A stretch of 7,870 nt of DNA from Neptuniibacter sp. (lineage in GTDB: Bacteria > Pseudomonadota > Gammaproteobacteria > Pseudomonadales > Balneatricaceae). Shown here in pieces: positions 1 to 5,837 of the stretch. The position numbers and the translations under genes are program-made. The notes below the pieces were generated by a model that saw nothing but the letters and a program-made list of their open reading frames with translations, did not search any database and had not been told where the DNA came from. How positions within the stretch are numbered: position 1 is the stretch's first letter; each line of letters opens with the position of its first letter. The stretch lies in contig JASBRM010000234.1 in NCBI GenBank assembly GCA_030149405.1, positions 1-7,870 of the forward strand. The letters run 5' to 3'.

Positions 1-181
1 CTTCTACGGAGAGTGTCTGCTCACAACTCCAAACCCTGAAACTCATCGCGACATTCAGTTGTTCCGTAAGCTGGGCATTAATATGGAACAGCGCATTTCA
101 GATTCTGATGAAACTCAGGAAGCTGCTCTGATGAATGACCTGCAAAAGCAGCAGGATCGTGAACACTTCTACGAAGCCTGA
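1..181 (+). CDS. bioB: Biotin synthase, C-terminal fragment
   Basis: This is the last 59 codons of biotin synthase, the radical-SAM enzyme that inserts sulfur into dethiobiotin to make biotin. The gene starts before the window, so its CxxxCxxC cluster motif is not visible. The reading frame begins at base 2 and opens with [13 protein letters not shown], followed by [11 protein letters not shown]. This matches the end of the BioB barrel as I recall it from E. coli ([27 protein letters not shown]). The tail (about residues 31-59 of the fragment) is polar and glutamine-rich, as is usual for the variable BioB C-terminus. The TGA stop is followed in frame by TAA and, two codons later, by TGA and TAA again, so termination is well insured. 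It is the first visible gene of the biotin operon; bioF starts 64 bases downstream. The identity is secure from both sequence and context. Confidence 0.95.
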   Translation, partial: FYGECLLTTPNPETHRDIQLFRKLGINMEQRISDSDETQEAALMNDLQKQQDREHFYEA

Positions 182-210
182 TAACTTTGATAACTACCTT
201 TTATTACTAC

Positions 211-228
211 CGGAGGCGATAGCCTCCG
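211..228 (+). other. Perfect hairpin between bioB and bioF carrying GGAGG
   Basis: A perfect 7-bp inverted repeat (CGGAGGC, loop GATA, GCCTCCG) sits in the 64-base gap between bioB and bioF. No run of T follows it, so it does not look like a rho-independent terminator. One arm contains GGAGG (212-216), a strong Shine-Dalgarno-like core, but it ends 29 bases before the bioF ATG, too far for normal use. It may act as an RNA-processing or stability element, or as a ribosome standby structure. The role is inference; the symmetry is visible directly. Confidence 0.6.
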
Positions 229-245
229 CATTCATAGAATAATTT

Positions 246-1418
246 ATGTCTTTTGATGAATTATCAGCTGAGCTGAATAATCGTAAGCAGCAGTTTCTCT
301 ATCGCCAGAGGCGAACACTGGAAACACCTCAGCAACCTCTGGTTGAAGTGGACGGTAGAGAATATCTGGCATTTTGCTCAAACGACTATCTCGGTCTTGC
401 GAACCATCCTGAAGTGATCAGTAGTTTTCAGAATGCTGCCAACATTTATGGTGTAGGTGGAGGGGCGTCTCATCTGGTTAACGGGCACAGTAAAGCTCAT
501 CATGATCTGGAAGAGGCTCTGGCTGAATTCACAGGGAGGCCCAGAGCATTGCTTTTCTCTACGGGATACATGGCTAATCTGGGCGCAGTAAACGCGCTTT
601 TAGATAAGCAGGATGCTGTTTTTGAAGACCGAATCAATCACGCTTCCTTGCTGGATGCAGGATTATTGAGTGGCGCAAGATTTCAGCGTTACTTGCACAA
701 CGATGTTGAGAGTCTGGATAAACGCCTGGGTAAAACGGAAGCGCGGAGAAAGCTCGTCGTTACAGATGGTGTATTTAGTATGGACGGCGATCTTGCTGAT
801 CTACCTGCTATTTCATCTGTCTGTGAAAAACATCGCGCCTGGTTAATGGTTGACGATGCTCATGGTTTTGGTTGCCTGGGTAAAAGCGGCGGAGGGTGTG
901 CAGAGCTCTTTGATATGTCCACGGACCAGCTTCAGGTTCTGGTTGGAACGCTTGGAAAAGGCTTTGGCACAGCTGGGGCTTTTGTTGCGGGTTCTGAGGA
1001 ATTGGTTGAAACTCTGATTCAACACGCCCGCACTTACATCTATACAACCAGTATGCCCCCAGCCGTAGCAGCTGCAACTCTGACGAGTCTGAAAATTCTT
1101 CAAACTGAAAATTGGCGCCGCGAAAAGCTGGAAACACTAATAAAACAATTTCGTACTGGTTGTGAACAGATTGGTTTGCAGCTAATGGATTCCCCAACAC
1201 CGATTCAACCTATTTTGATTGGTGAGTCAGATAAAGCTTTAGACATGAGTCAGGGCTTAGAACAGGAAGGGATTTTTATCAGTGCAATCAGGCCGCCAAC
1301 GGTGCCTCAGGGCAGTGCCCGGCTTAGGGTAACTTTGAGTGCGGCTCATGATGAAGAACAGGTGAATACGCTCCTCAATAAACTGGAGAAGGTTGCTCGC
1401 GGGAGTGGAATTATATGA
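246..1418 (+). CDS. bioF: 8-amino-7-oxononanoate synthase (KAPA synthase)
   Basis: This PLP-dependent cytoplasmic enzyme condenses L-alanine with pimeloyl-ACP (or pimeloyl-CoA), releasing CO2, to give 8-amino-7-oxononanoate (KAPA). At 390 residues it has the normal family length. Visible motifs are [11 protein letters not shown] (45-55), the glycine-rich [12 protein letters not shown] (69-80), the cofactor-stacking His132 in [17 protein letters not shown] (176-182), the Asp203-Asp204-Ala-His206 motif contacting PLP, and the Schiff-base lysine Lys238 in GTLGKGFG. Near the C-terminus, [15 protein letters not shown] (347-361) is the substrate-side segment typical of BioF. The start is supported because [10 protein letters not shown] aligns with the E. 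coli N-terminus, but no clear Shine-Dalgarno sequence precedes it. Translation may depend on the upstream hairpin, coupling or an AU-rich leader. It overlaps bioH by four bases (ATGA). Other alpha-oxoamine synthases (Kbl, HemA) are excluded by the biotin operon context. Confidence 0.97.
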   Translation: MSFDELSAELNNRKQQFLYRQRRTLETPQQPLVEVDGREYLAFCSNDYLGLANHPEVISSFQNAANIYGVGGGASHLVNGHSKAHHDLEEALAEFTGRPRALLFSTGYMANLGAVNALLDKQDAVFEDRINHASLLDAGLLSGARFQRYLHNDVESLDKRLGKTEARRKLVVTDGVFSMDGDLADLPAISSVCEKHRAWLMVDDAHGFGCLGKSGGGCAELFDMSTDQLQVLVGTLGKGFGTAGAFVAGSEELVETLIQHARTYIYTTSMPPAVAAATLTSLKILQTENWRREKLETLIKQFRTGCEQIGLQLMDSPTPIQPILIGESDKALDMSQGLEQEGIFISAIRPPTVPQGSARLRVTLSAAHDEEQVNTLLNKLEKVARGSGII

Positions 1419-2179
1419 GCCTGTGGCACGAGTACCGGGAGAATACCGGTAAACCGGAACTGGTTCTGCTGCATGGCTGGGGCATGAGTAGTGCTGTTTG
1501 GGGTAGCTTCGCTGATGCGCTTTCCGAATATTTCAGCATTACCTTGATTGATCTACCTGGGCTAGGTAAGAGTAAAGAATATCCAGAACCCTATACCACA
1601 GGTGCTGTAGTAGAGTTGTTGCCTGAGATTGCTCCTGAGAAGGCCGTATGGCTAGGTTGGTCAATGGGTGGTCAAATAGCGACAGCGTTTGCTGCACGTT
1701 TCCCTGAACGCGTATCGAAATTAATTACAGTGGCTTCTAATCCGTGTTTTGTGGAACGAGAAGACTGGGTATCTGCAATGCCAGAAGATACGCACTCGCA
1801 ATTTGAGCAATCACTGGATTCCAATCCAGATAAAACTTTGATTCGTTTCAGCATGCTGCAAACTCAGGGGGCAGAACAAGGCAAAGATATCCTGAAAATG
1901 CTCAAGGTGCTTCTTGCTGGTACAGATCATGCGGCAGCAAACGAAAGTTTGTCACCTTTAAGGGAGGATGTCCGGGAGCAGCTTTCAAGTCTTTCGATTC
2001 CGATCTTGCAGTTATTTGGGGAGAAGGATCTGTTAGTGCCTGCTTCTGCTGCTGTTGGTTGCGAAAAACTAACGGGTCAGAAAACGATTACCTACACAGG
2101 TGCGGGTCACCTTCCGTTTATTTCACATCAAACAGACGTGTTGGATGATGTTTTGGCTTTTTGTTCTCTGGAGCCTTAA
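1415..2179 (+). CDS. bioH: Pimeloyl-ACP methyl ester carboxylesterase
   Basis: BioH hydrolyses the methyl ester of pimeloyl-ACP. This ends the fatty-acid-synthesis phase of pimelate formation and frees pimeloyl-ACP for BioF. The 254-residue protein is an alpha/beta hydrolase of typical BioH size. It shows the oxyanion-hole HGWG (20-23), the [10 protein letters not shown] strand (44-53), the nucleophile elbow GWSMGG with Ser83, Asp205 in FGEKDLLVP and His232 in [18 protein letters not shown] and VASNPCF closely match the E. coli BioH segments WLGWSLGG and VASSPCF, which separates it from generic hydrolases. The cap region lies between about residues 113 and 190. No signal peptide is present, so it is cytoplasmic. 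The ATG overlaps the bioF stop (ATGA), with GGGAGTGGA (1401-1409) as ribosome binding site, implying translational coupling. The bioC GTG follows its TAA directly. Confidence 0.96.
   Translation: MSLWHEYRENTGKPELVLLHGWGMSSAVWGSFADALSEYFSITLIDLPGLGKSKEYPEPYTTGAVVELLPEIAPEKAVWLGWSMGGQIATAFAARFPERVSKLITVASNPCFVEREDWVSAMPEDTHSQFEQSLDSNPDKTLIRFSMLQTQGAEQGKDILKMLKVLLAGTDHAAANESLSPLREDVREQLSSLSIPILQLFGEKDLLVPASAAVGCEKLTGQKTITYTGAGHLPFISHQTDVLDDVLAFCSLEP
2170..2173 (+). promoter_or_regulatory. Ribosome binding site deciding the GTG start of bioC
   Basis: GGAG lies inside the last codons of bioH, six bases before GTG at 2180. This spacing supports GTG as the bioC start. No ATG or other good start lies nearby, and the next methionine in frame is residue 80. 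Confidence 0.7.
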
Positions 2180-2977
2180 GTGGAGCAGCAATTGATAGAT
2201 AAACAAAGAATTGCAAACTCTTTCAGTAATGCTGCCGAGACCTATGACAGCTTGGCTGACTTGCAGCGAGAGGTTGGTAGTCAACTGCTGAACTATTTGC
2301 CTGAACAGCAGCCAGAAGAGCTACTCGATCTTGGTTGTGGCACAGGCTATTTCACCCCACTTCTGAAGAACAAATATCCTCAGGCTTATCTTTATAATCT
2401 TGATCTGGCGTTTGGTATGTTGCAATACGCAAGAGAAAACCGCCCAGCAGAACACTCAAGTTGGCTCTGTGCAGATGCCGAAAATCTACCGCTCGCAGAA
2501 AAGAGCATAGACCTAATATATTCATCTCTGGCGATTCAATGGTGTGAAAACCTGAAGCAGTTATTCTCGGAAATTCAAAGAGTACTGAAACCGGGTGGTA
2601 AATTTGTATTTACGACACTAGGTCCTGAGACATTGTCAGAATTAAAAACAGCCTGGGCTGCTGCGGACACGCATATTCATGTCAATAGGTTTGTTGAGCA
2701 GCAAGAATTACAAAGCCAAATTTGTGAGAACCTGAAACTCCAGTCTTTTGAGGAAGAGTTTAAGCAATTGAAATATCAGGAGCTTAAAGGCCTTACTGAT
2801 GAACTTAAAGGCATCGGTGCCCACAATATGAATTCAGGCCAGCCGGCTGGTCTGGTTGGGCGTGAAAGACTTCGTCGTTTTAAGGCAGGTTATGAAGAGC
2901 AACGCTTGTCCGATGGGATGCTGCCAGCGACTTATCAAGTGTTTTATGTTGTTGTTGAAAAGCCCTTAGAGAATTAA
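2180..2977 (+). CDS. bioC: Malonyl-ACP O-methyltransferase
   Basis: BioC uses S-adenosylmethionine to methylate the free carboxyl of malonyl-ACP, disguising it so that fatty acid synthase can extend it to a pimeloyl chain; BioH later removes the methyl group. The protein has 265 residues, near the usual 250-270. The class I methyltransferase fold is shown by motif I, LLDLGCGTGYFT (48-59), an acidic residue after strand 2 (NLDLAFGML, 73-81), DAENLPLAEKSIDLIYSSLAIQW (99-121) and the post-motif LKPGGKFVFTTLGPETLSEL (136-155). The BioC signatures at the N-terminus (IANSFSNAAETYD, 11-23, then DLQRE) and the ELKGIGAHNMNSGQP segment (208-222) match E. coli FGRAAAHYEQHADLQR and LKGIGATHLHEG. It starts with GTG, immediately after the bioH stop, with GGAG upstream. 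Six bases separate its stop from bioD. Confidence 0.95.
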   Translation: MEQQLIDKQRIANSFSNAAETYDSLADLQREVGSQLLNYLPEQQPEELLDLGCGTGYFTPLLKNKYPQAYLYNLDLAFGMLQYARENRPAEHSSWLCADAENLPLAEKSIDLIYSSLAIQWCENLKQLFSEIQRVLKPGGKFVFTTLGPETLSELKTAWAAADTHIHVNRFVEQQELQSQICENLKLQSFEEEFKQLKYQELKGLTDELKGIGAHNMNSGQPAGLVGRERLRRFKAGYEEQRLSDGMLPATYQVFYVVVEKPLEN

Positions 2978-2983
2978 TCAAAA

Positions 2984-3682
2984 ATGCCAAAACATAGTTT
3001 CTTTATTACCGGTACGGATACAGATGCCGGCAAAACAGTGATCTCGGCAGGACTTTTGGCTGCAGCTAACGCCAAAGGTATGCGCTCTTTGGGTTTAAAG
3101 CCGATTGCGGCAGGCTGCGAAAAAACTGCCGAGGGCTTGCGTAATGATGATGCCCTTCAGTTACAAGCCGCTGCCAGTATTCAATTGCCTTATGAACAGG
3201 TAAACCCAATCGCTTTTGAGCCTCCCATTGCTCCTCATATCGCAGCTATGCAGGAAAAGCGAATGTTAAGCGCCGACAGAATCTCGGCAATGTGCAAGGG
3301 GGCTTTGATGCAACCGGCCGATTTTGCCGTGGTCGAAGGTGCTGGTGGGTGGCGAGTTCCACTCAGTCACAGAGAAACCTTTGCTCATATTGCTAAACAG
3401 CTCAACCTTCCGGTGATTTTAGTGGTTGGGATGAAACTGGGTTGCATTAATCATGCTTTGCTTACGGCTGAAGCGGTTGTCCGGGATGGGCTTAAGCTAG
3501 CCGGTTGGGTGGCCAATCGAGTTGATCCTGATATGGCTTGTTATGACGAAAATGCAGCCACTATCGAGATGATGTTGCGCGCACCTTTGTTAGGTGAAGT
3601 CCCTCATTTGAATGAACCAACGGCCGAAAATGTTGCCCAATACCTTGATCTGGATACCTTGCTTGATGGTTTGTCTGGTTAA
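2984..3682 (+). CDS. bioD: ATP-dependent dethiobiotin synthetase
   Basis: BioD carboxylates 7,8-diaminononanoate (DAPA) with CO2 and ATP and closes the ureido ring to form dethiobiotin, the substrate of BioB. The 232-residue protein has the standard length. It carries the P-loop GTDTDAGKT (10-18), the catalytic lysine Lys39 in GLKPIAAG, EGLRNDDAL (50-58), the PIAPHIAA segment (81-88), VVEGAGGWRVPLS (116-128) with Glu118 at the metal site, and LPVILVVGMKLGCINHALLT (142-161), the DAPA-side and dimer region. The final APLLGEVPHL (200-209) is also typical. The residue aligning with E. coli BioD Ser41 (KPVASG) is alanine here. It begins 6 bases after bioC; the Shine-Dalgarno (AGAGA, 2968-2972) is weak, suggesting coupled translation. 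It is the last biotin gene on this strand. No terminator follows, so transcription may continue into the next two genes. bioA is not in the window. Confidence 0.96.
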   Translation: MPKHSFFITGTDTDAGKTVISAGLLAAANAKGMRSLGLKPIAAGCEKTAEGLRNDDALQLQAAASIQLPYEQVNPIAFEPPIAPHIAAMQEKRMLSADRISAMCKGALMQPADFAVVEGAGGWRVPLSHRETFAHIAKQLNLPVILVVGMKLGCINHALLTAEAVVRDGLKLAGWVANRVDPDMACYDENAATIEMMLRAPLLGEVPHLNEPTAENVAQYLDLDTLLDGLSG

Positions 3683-3686
3683 AATA

Positions 3687-3714
3687 TGAACATTTATGCC
3701 GGCTGGGCTATACT
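3687..3714 (+). promoter_or_regulatory. Candidate sigma-70-type promoter after bioD
   Basis: TGAACA (3687-3692), a 16-base spacer and TATACT (3709-3714) form a plausible -35/-10 pair in the 77-base gap after bioD. The -10 is a 5/6 match and the -35 a 4/6 match to consensus. It would drive the 83-residue gene and the metalloprotease gene separately from the biotin operon. The assignment is by eye only; read-through from bioD remains possible because no terminator separates them. Confidence 0.4.
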
Positions 3715-3747
3715 AAATGTTGCGAAAGTACTGTCTGGATCATATCT

Positions 3748-3752
3748 GGAGG
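3748..3752 (+). promoter_or_regulatory. Strong ribosome binding site of the 83-residue gene
   Basis: GGAGG lies seven bases before ATG 3760. This near-ideal Shine-Dalgarno sequence is the best single argument that the short gene is real and starts here. Confidence 0.75.
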
Positions 3753-3759
3753 TTAAAGT

Positions 3760-4011
3760 ATGAATGTAACTAACGCGCCGCAAACAGGATTTATTGGTAT
3801 TAACCGTGGCCTTGATAACTCACCAAGAGCAGCAGGTGACGTGACCGGTTCGGGAAAACCTGATCAGCCTGAACAAGCAACAGGTTTTGTCCGTGAAGAG
3901 GCTGTAACTGAATCAGCGGGTGGTACTGAAGTGGTTGCCGCTGAAACTAAAGTGGTTAGCCAGGCTGTAGAGCCGGGTGAGCCAGGTGCAATTATCAATA
4001 TCACAGTCTGA
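3760..4011 (+). CDS. Small protein of unknown function, ends resembling flagellar rod/hook proteins
   Basis: I do not recognise this 83-residue protein as a named family. It has no signal peptide, membrane segment or cysteine, so it is probably soluble. The N-terminal part GFIGINRGLDNSPRAAGDVTG (10-30) is spaced like the N-terminal helix of flagellar rod/hook proteins (a glycine, an Arg-x-x-Asp/Asn step, then an alanine-rich stretch). The C-terminal part TKVVSQAVEPGEPGAIINI (63-81) resembles the end of FlgC/FlgG-type proteins (AKVIKTADEMLGTLLNI). The middle (about 28-58) is Gly/Pro/Glu-rich and probably disordered. The resemblance is by eye and could be convergence on short helices. A strong GGAGG supports translation, and a possible promoter lies upstream. 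A putative metalloprotease gene follows 61 bases later on the same strand, so the two may be co-expressed. I assign no function. Confidence 0.75.
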   Translation: MNVTNAPQTGFIGINRGLDNSPRAAGDVTGSGKPDQPEQATGFVREEAVTESAGGTEVVAAETKVVSQAVEPGEPGAIINITV

Positions 4012-4060
4012 GCAATTAAGCGTCAGACTTGGAATTGAAAATGCGTAAGGGATTATTTAA

Positions 4061-4067
4061 GGGGAGG
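4061..4067 (+). promoter_or_regulatory. Strong ribosome binding site of the metalloprotease gene
   Basis: GGGGAGG lies five bases before ATG 4073. It fixes the start of the metalloprotease-like gene and suggests efficient translation independent of the upstream small gene. Confidence 0.75.
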
Positions 4068-4072
4068 ACTGA

Positions 4073-4990
4073 ATGCAGATATTCAATGCAGCTCAATCTC
4101 AAGCCTTAAACTCAACTGTTTTACCTCAGGAACTTCGATCTCGCGAAGTTCAGCAGTTCCTTACGTCTTCATCTGCTGTTTCTTCTGAAGAAGATCTGCA
4201 ATCTTCACGTAATTTTTTCAATCGGGATAGAGTCACGATCTCGCCTCAAGCAGCAGAATTGTCTCGTCTGGCTATCGCTGGTGAAACTCAGCTGGAAACC
4301 GAAGAGGGTGAATTTGTCGGATTAGAATCGACAACCGCTTCTCAGAATCCACTTAGAGCCTCTCCAGCTGAAACTGAAGAAATTGAAAGGCAGGAGCTTG
4401 AGCAAACCCGCGAACTGGCACAACGAGATCGAGAGGTTCGTGCGCATGAACAAGCGCATGCTGCGCTTGGTGGTCAATATACCTCAGCGCCTAGCTATAC
4501 CTATCAAAGAGGCCCTGATGGCAGATTGTATGCGGTGGCCGGTGAAGTAAAAATTGATACATCGCCAATTCCAAATGACCCAGAAGCTACCCTGGAAAAG
4601 GCAGAACTTATCCAGAGAGCGGCATTAGGTGTGGCGGAGCCTTCACCTGCTGATAGGGCAGCAGCGGCGGATGCCCGAGCAATGGCTGCTGAAGCAAGGG
4701 CAGAAATTCTGCAACGTGAAGAAGCAATAAGGGCAGAAGAGGCGGAGGATGTTTCCACTGAAGAGGAAGAATCAGACGAAGATGATTCTCCTACTGCAGG
4801 TGAGCGTTTGCAGGAGTTTCGTGAGCAACAACAGGCAAGAACTGCGGGTGCATCTGAAGCCCTTGAAGACTTCAACGACCTACTGAAAGACATTAACAAA
4901 CAGCTTGCAGAGATTAACAAAAAGTTAGTTGATGCGGGGGTTCTGCAAAAGTTGATCCCAGAAGGAGCATTTCTGGATCAGCGAGTTTAA
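4073..4990 (+). CDS. Putative metalloprotease, SprA-related / CJM1_0395 family
   Basis: This 305-residue protein carries the HExxH zinc-protease signature HEQAH at 125-129, in REVRAHEQAHAALGG. The conserved block SYTYQRGPDGRLYAVAGEVKID (141-162) follows, then NDPEATLEKAELIQRAALGVAEPSPADRAAAADARAMA (168-205). This layout fits the family annotated as SprA-related or 'putative metalloprotease CJM1_0395'; proteolysis has not, to my knowledge, been shown. Glu158 in AGEVKID could be the third zinc ligand, which is inference. Residues 51-67 (RDRVTISPQAAELSRLA) resemble the DxVxLSxxA motif of the anti-sigma factor FlgM. Residues 100-122 and 206-225 are charged and helical, 228-239 is strongly acidic, and 262-287 forms an amphipathic helix. 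No signal peptide or membrane segment is seen. The strong GGGGAGG fixes the start. It follows the 83-residue gene and converges on the ybfF-like gene with 9 bases between. Confidence 0.85.
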   Translation: MQIFNAAQSQALNSTVLPQELRSREVQQFLTSSSAVSSEEDLQSSRNFFNRDRVTISPQAAELSRLAIAGETQLETEEGEFVGLESTTASQNPLRASPAETEEIERQELEQTRELAQRDREVRAHEQAHAALGGQYTSAPSYTYQRGPDGRLYAVAGEVKIDTSPIPNDPEATLEKAELIQRAALGVAEPSPADRAAAADARAMAAEARAEILQREEAIRAEEAEDVSTEEEESDEDDSPTAGERLQEFREQQQARTAGASEALEDFNDLLKDINKQLAEINKKLVDAGVLQKLIPEGAFLDQRV

Positions 4991-4999
4991 TCACACAGG

Positions 5000-5761
5000 C
5001 TAATCAGCCAAATATTCCACAATCAATTTAGTGAACTCAGCTGGTTTTTCAGCATGAGGCCAGTGCCCGGCACCTTTGATGACTTTATAGTCTGATTTTG
5101 GGAATAGGTTGAGGACCGCATCTCTGTAATCAGCAATCATGTAATCTGAGTTGGCGCCCTTAATAAACAGAACGGGCTTTGTATATGAGGCCCCTTCTGG
5201 AGCAGCACTGATGTTGTCGTATTGATCATAGAGTGCTTGCAGGTTCATTCTCCAGCCAAACTGTTTGTTCTCGGTTCGGTAGAGGTTCGTCAACAGGAAA
5301 GCTCGAACTGCGGCATCGTCCACATATTCTGCAAGCGTTTGATCTGCTTCACCACGAGATTTGAGATTCTCAAGGTTAATAGCAAATAAGCCTTTGAATA
5401 CTTCTTCATGATGTGGTGTGTATTGAACTGGAGCAATGTCCACAATGATCAGTTTCTCGATCAATTCTGGATGGCTCAGCGCCAGTTGCATGGCCGCTTT
5501 TCCGCCCATTGAGTGGCCCAGTATGTGGGCTTTGCTGATGTTCAGGTGTTCCATAAGTTCGGCAATATCAGATGCCATCAGGTTGTAATCAATCTCATCG
5601 CAATGGGGTGATTTTCCGTGATTTCTCATGTCGACAGCGATGACTTGATGGTCTTTGGACAATGCTTTTATCTGGTTATTCCAGTTAAGCAAAGTGCCAA
5701 ATAAGCCGTGCATAATGATGAGAGGTTCACCTTCACCAAAAACCTGATAATTCAAAAGCAT
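5000..5761 (-). CDS. ybfF: Alpha/beta-fold esterase, YbfF-like
   Basis: This 253-residue cytoplasmic alpha/beta hydrolase is close to E. coli YbfF, an esterase reported to act on acyl-CoA-type thioesters; its physiological role is not well defined. Visible features are the oxyanion-hole HGLFGTLLNW (18-27), DMRNHGKSP (44-52), the nucleophile elbow GHSMGGKAAM with Ser84, LIIVDIAPVQY (104-114) and the histidine His233 in GAGHWPHAEKP. DMRNHG, GHSMGGKA, DIAPV and GAGHWxHAEKP are shared with YbfF as I recall it. Asp108 in VDIAPV is the likely catalytic acid. Asp206 in GANSDY occupies the usual position, but E. coli YbfF lacks an Asp there. The start is supported because only 17 residues precede the essential HGLFG; the Shine-Dalgarno is poor (GGG near -10). 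A rho-independent terminator ends only 11 bases before the ATG, so expression probably relies on read-through from fklB. Its TAG lies 9 bases from the stop of the convergent metalloprotease gene. Confidence 0.92.
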   Translation of the reverse strand: MLLNYQVFGEGEPLIIMHGLFGTLLNWNNQIKALSKDHQVIAVDMRNHGKSPHCDEIDYNLMASDIAELMEHLNISKAHILGHSMGGKAAMQLALSHPELIEKLIIVDIAPVQYTPHHEEVFKGLFAINLENLKSRGEADQTLAEYVDDAAVRAFLLTNLYRTENKQFGWRMNLQALYDQYDNISAAPEGASYTKPVLFIKGANSDYMIADYRDAVLNLFPKSDYKVIKGAGHWPHAEKPAEFTKLIVEYLAD

Positions 5762-5772
5762 GGTATACGCCC

Positions 5773-5801
5773 AAAATAAAGGCGGCTGGATTAGAGCCGC
5801 C
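5773..5801 (-). terminator. Rho-independent terminator after fklB
   Basis: On the minus strand a perfect 7-bp GC-rich stem (GGCGGCT / AGCCGCC) with a 7-base loop is followed by TTTATTTT. It starts 36 bases after the fklB stop, as expected for a terminator of that gene. The T-tract ends 11 bases before the ybfF ATG, so ybfF would be transcribed only by read-through, or from a promoter overlapping the hairpin. Confidence 0.85.
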
Positions 5802-5837
5802 TAACATTAGTCAGAACTCAATAGTCAGGAACTGATC

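Noticed and set aside
179..195. Direct repeat TGATAACT spaced by one base at the bioB stop
   Set aside because: Two 8-base copies that mainly supply extra stop codons; too short to imply a mobile element or binding site.
182..245. BirA operator or attenuator controlling bioF
   Set aside because: No TTGTAAACC-type palindrome is present; the only symmetry is the GC-rich hairpin, which lacks a T-tract. An operator, if any, would lie upstream of bioB, outside the window.
808..1200. Open frames on the minus strand inside bioF (130 and 86 codons)
   Set aside because: They lie wholly within a well-supported bioF, have no ribosome binding site or recognisable domain, and read as shadows of its coding strand.
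4012..4072. Separate promoter for the metalloprotease gene
   Set aside because: TTGGAA followed by TTATTT is too poor a -10 match to support a promoter call; co-transcription with the upstream small gene is simpler.
4504..4920. 138-codon Ser/Ala-rich minus-strand frame inside the metalloprotease gene
   Set aside because: The Ser/Ala composition is the antisense image of the Glu/Ala/Arg-rich coding strand, and no start signal or family is visible.
4998..5009. Hairpin GGCT-AATC-AGCC as a shared bidirectional terminator
   Set aside because: The stem is only 4 bp and is not followed by a T-run on either strand.
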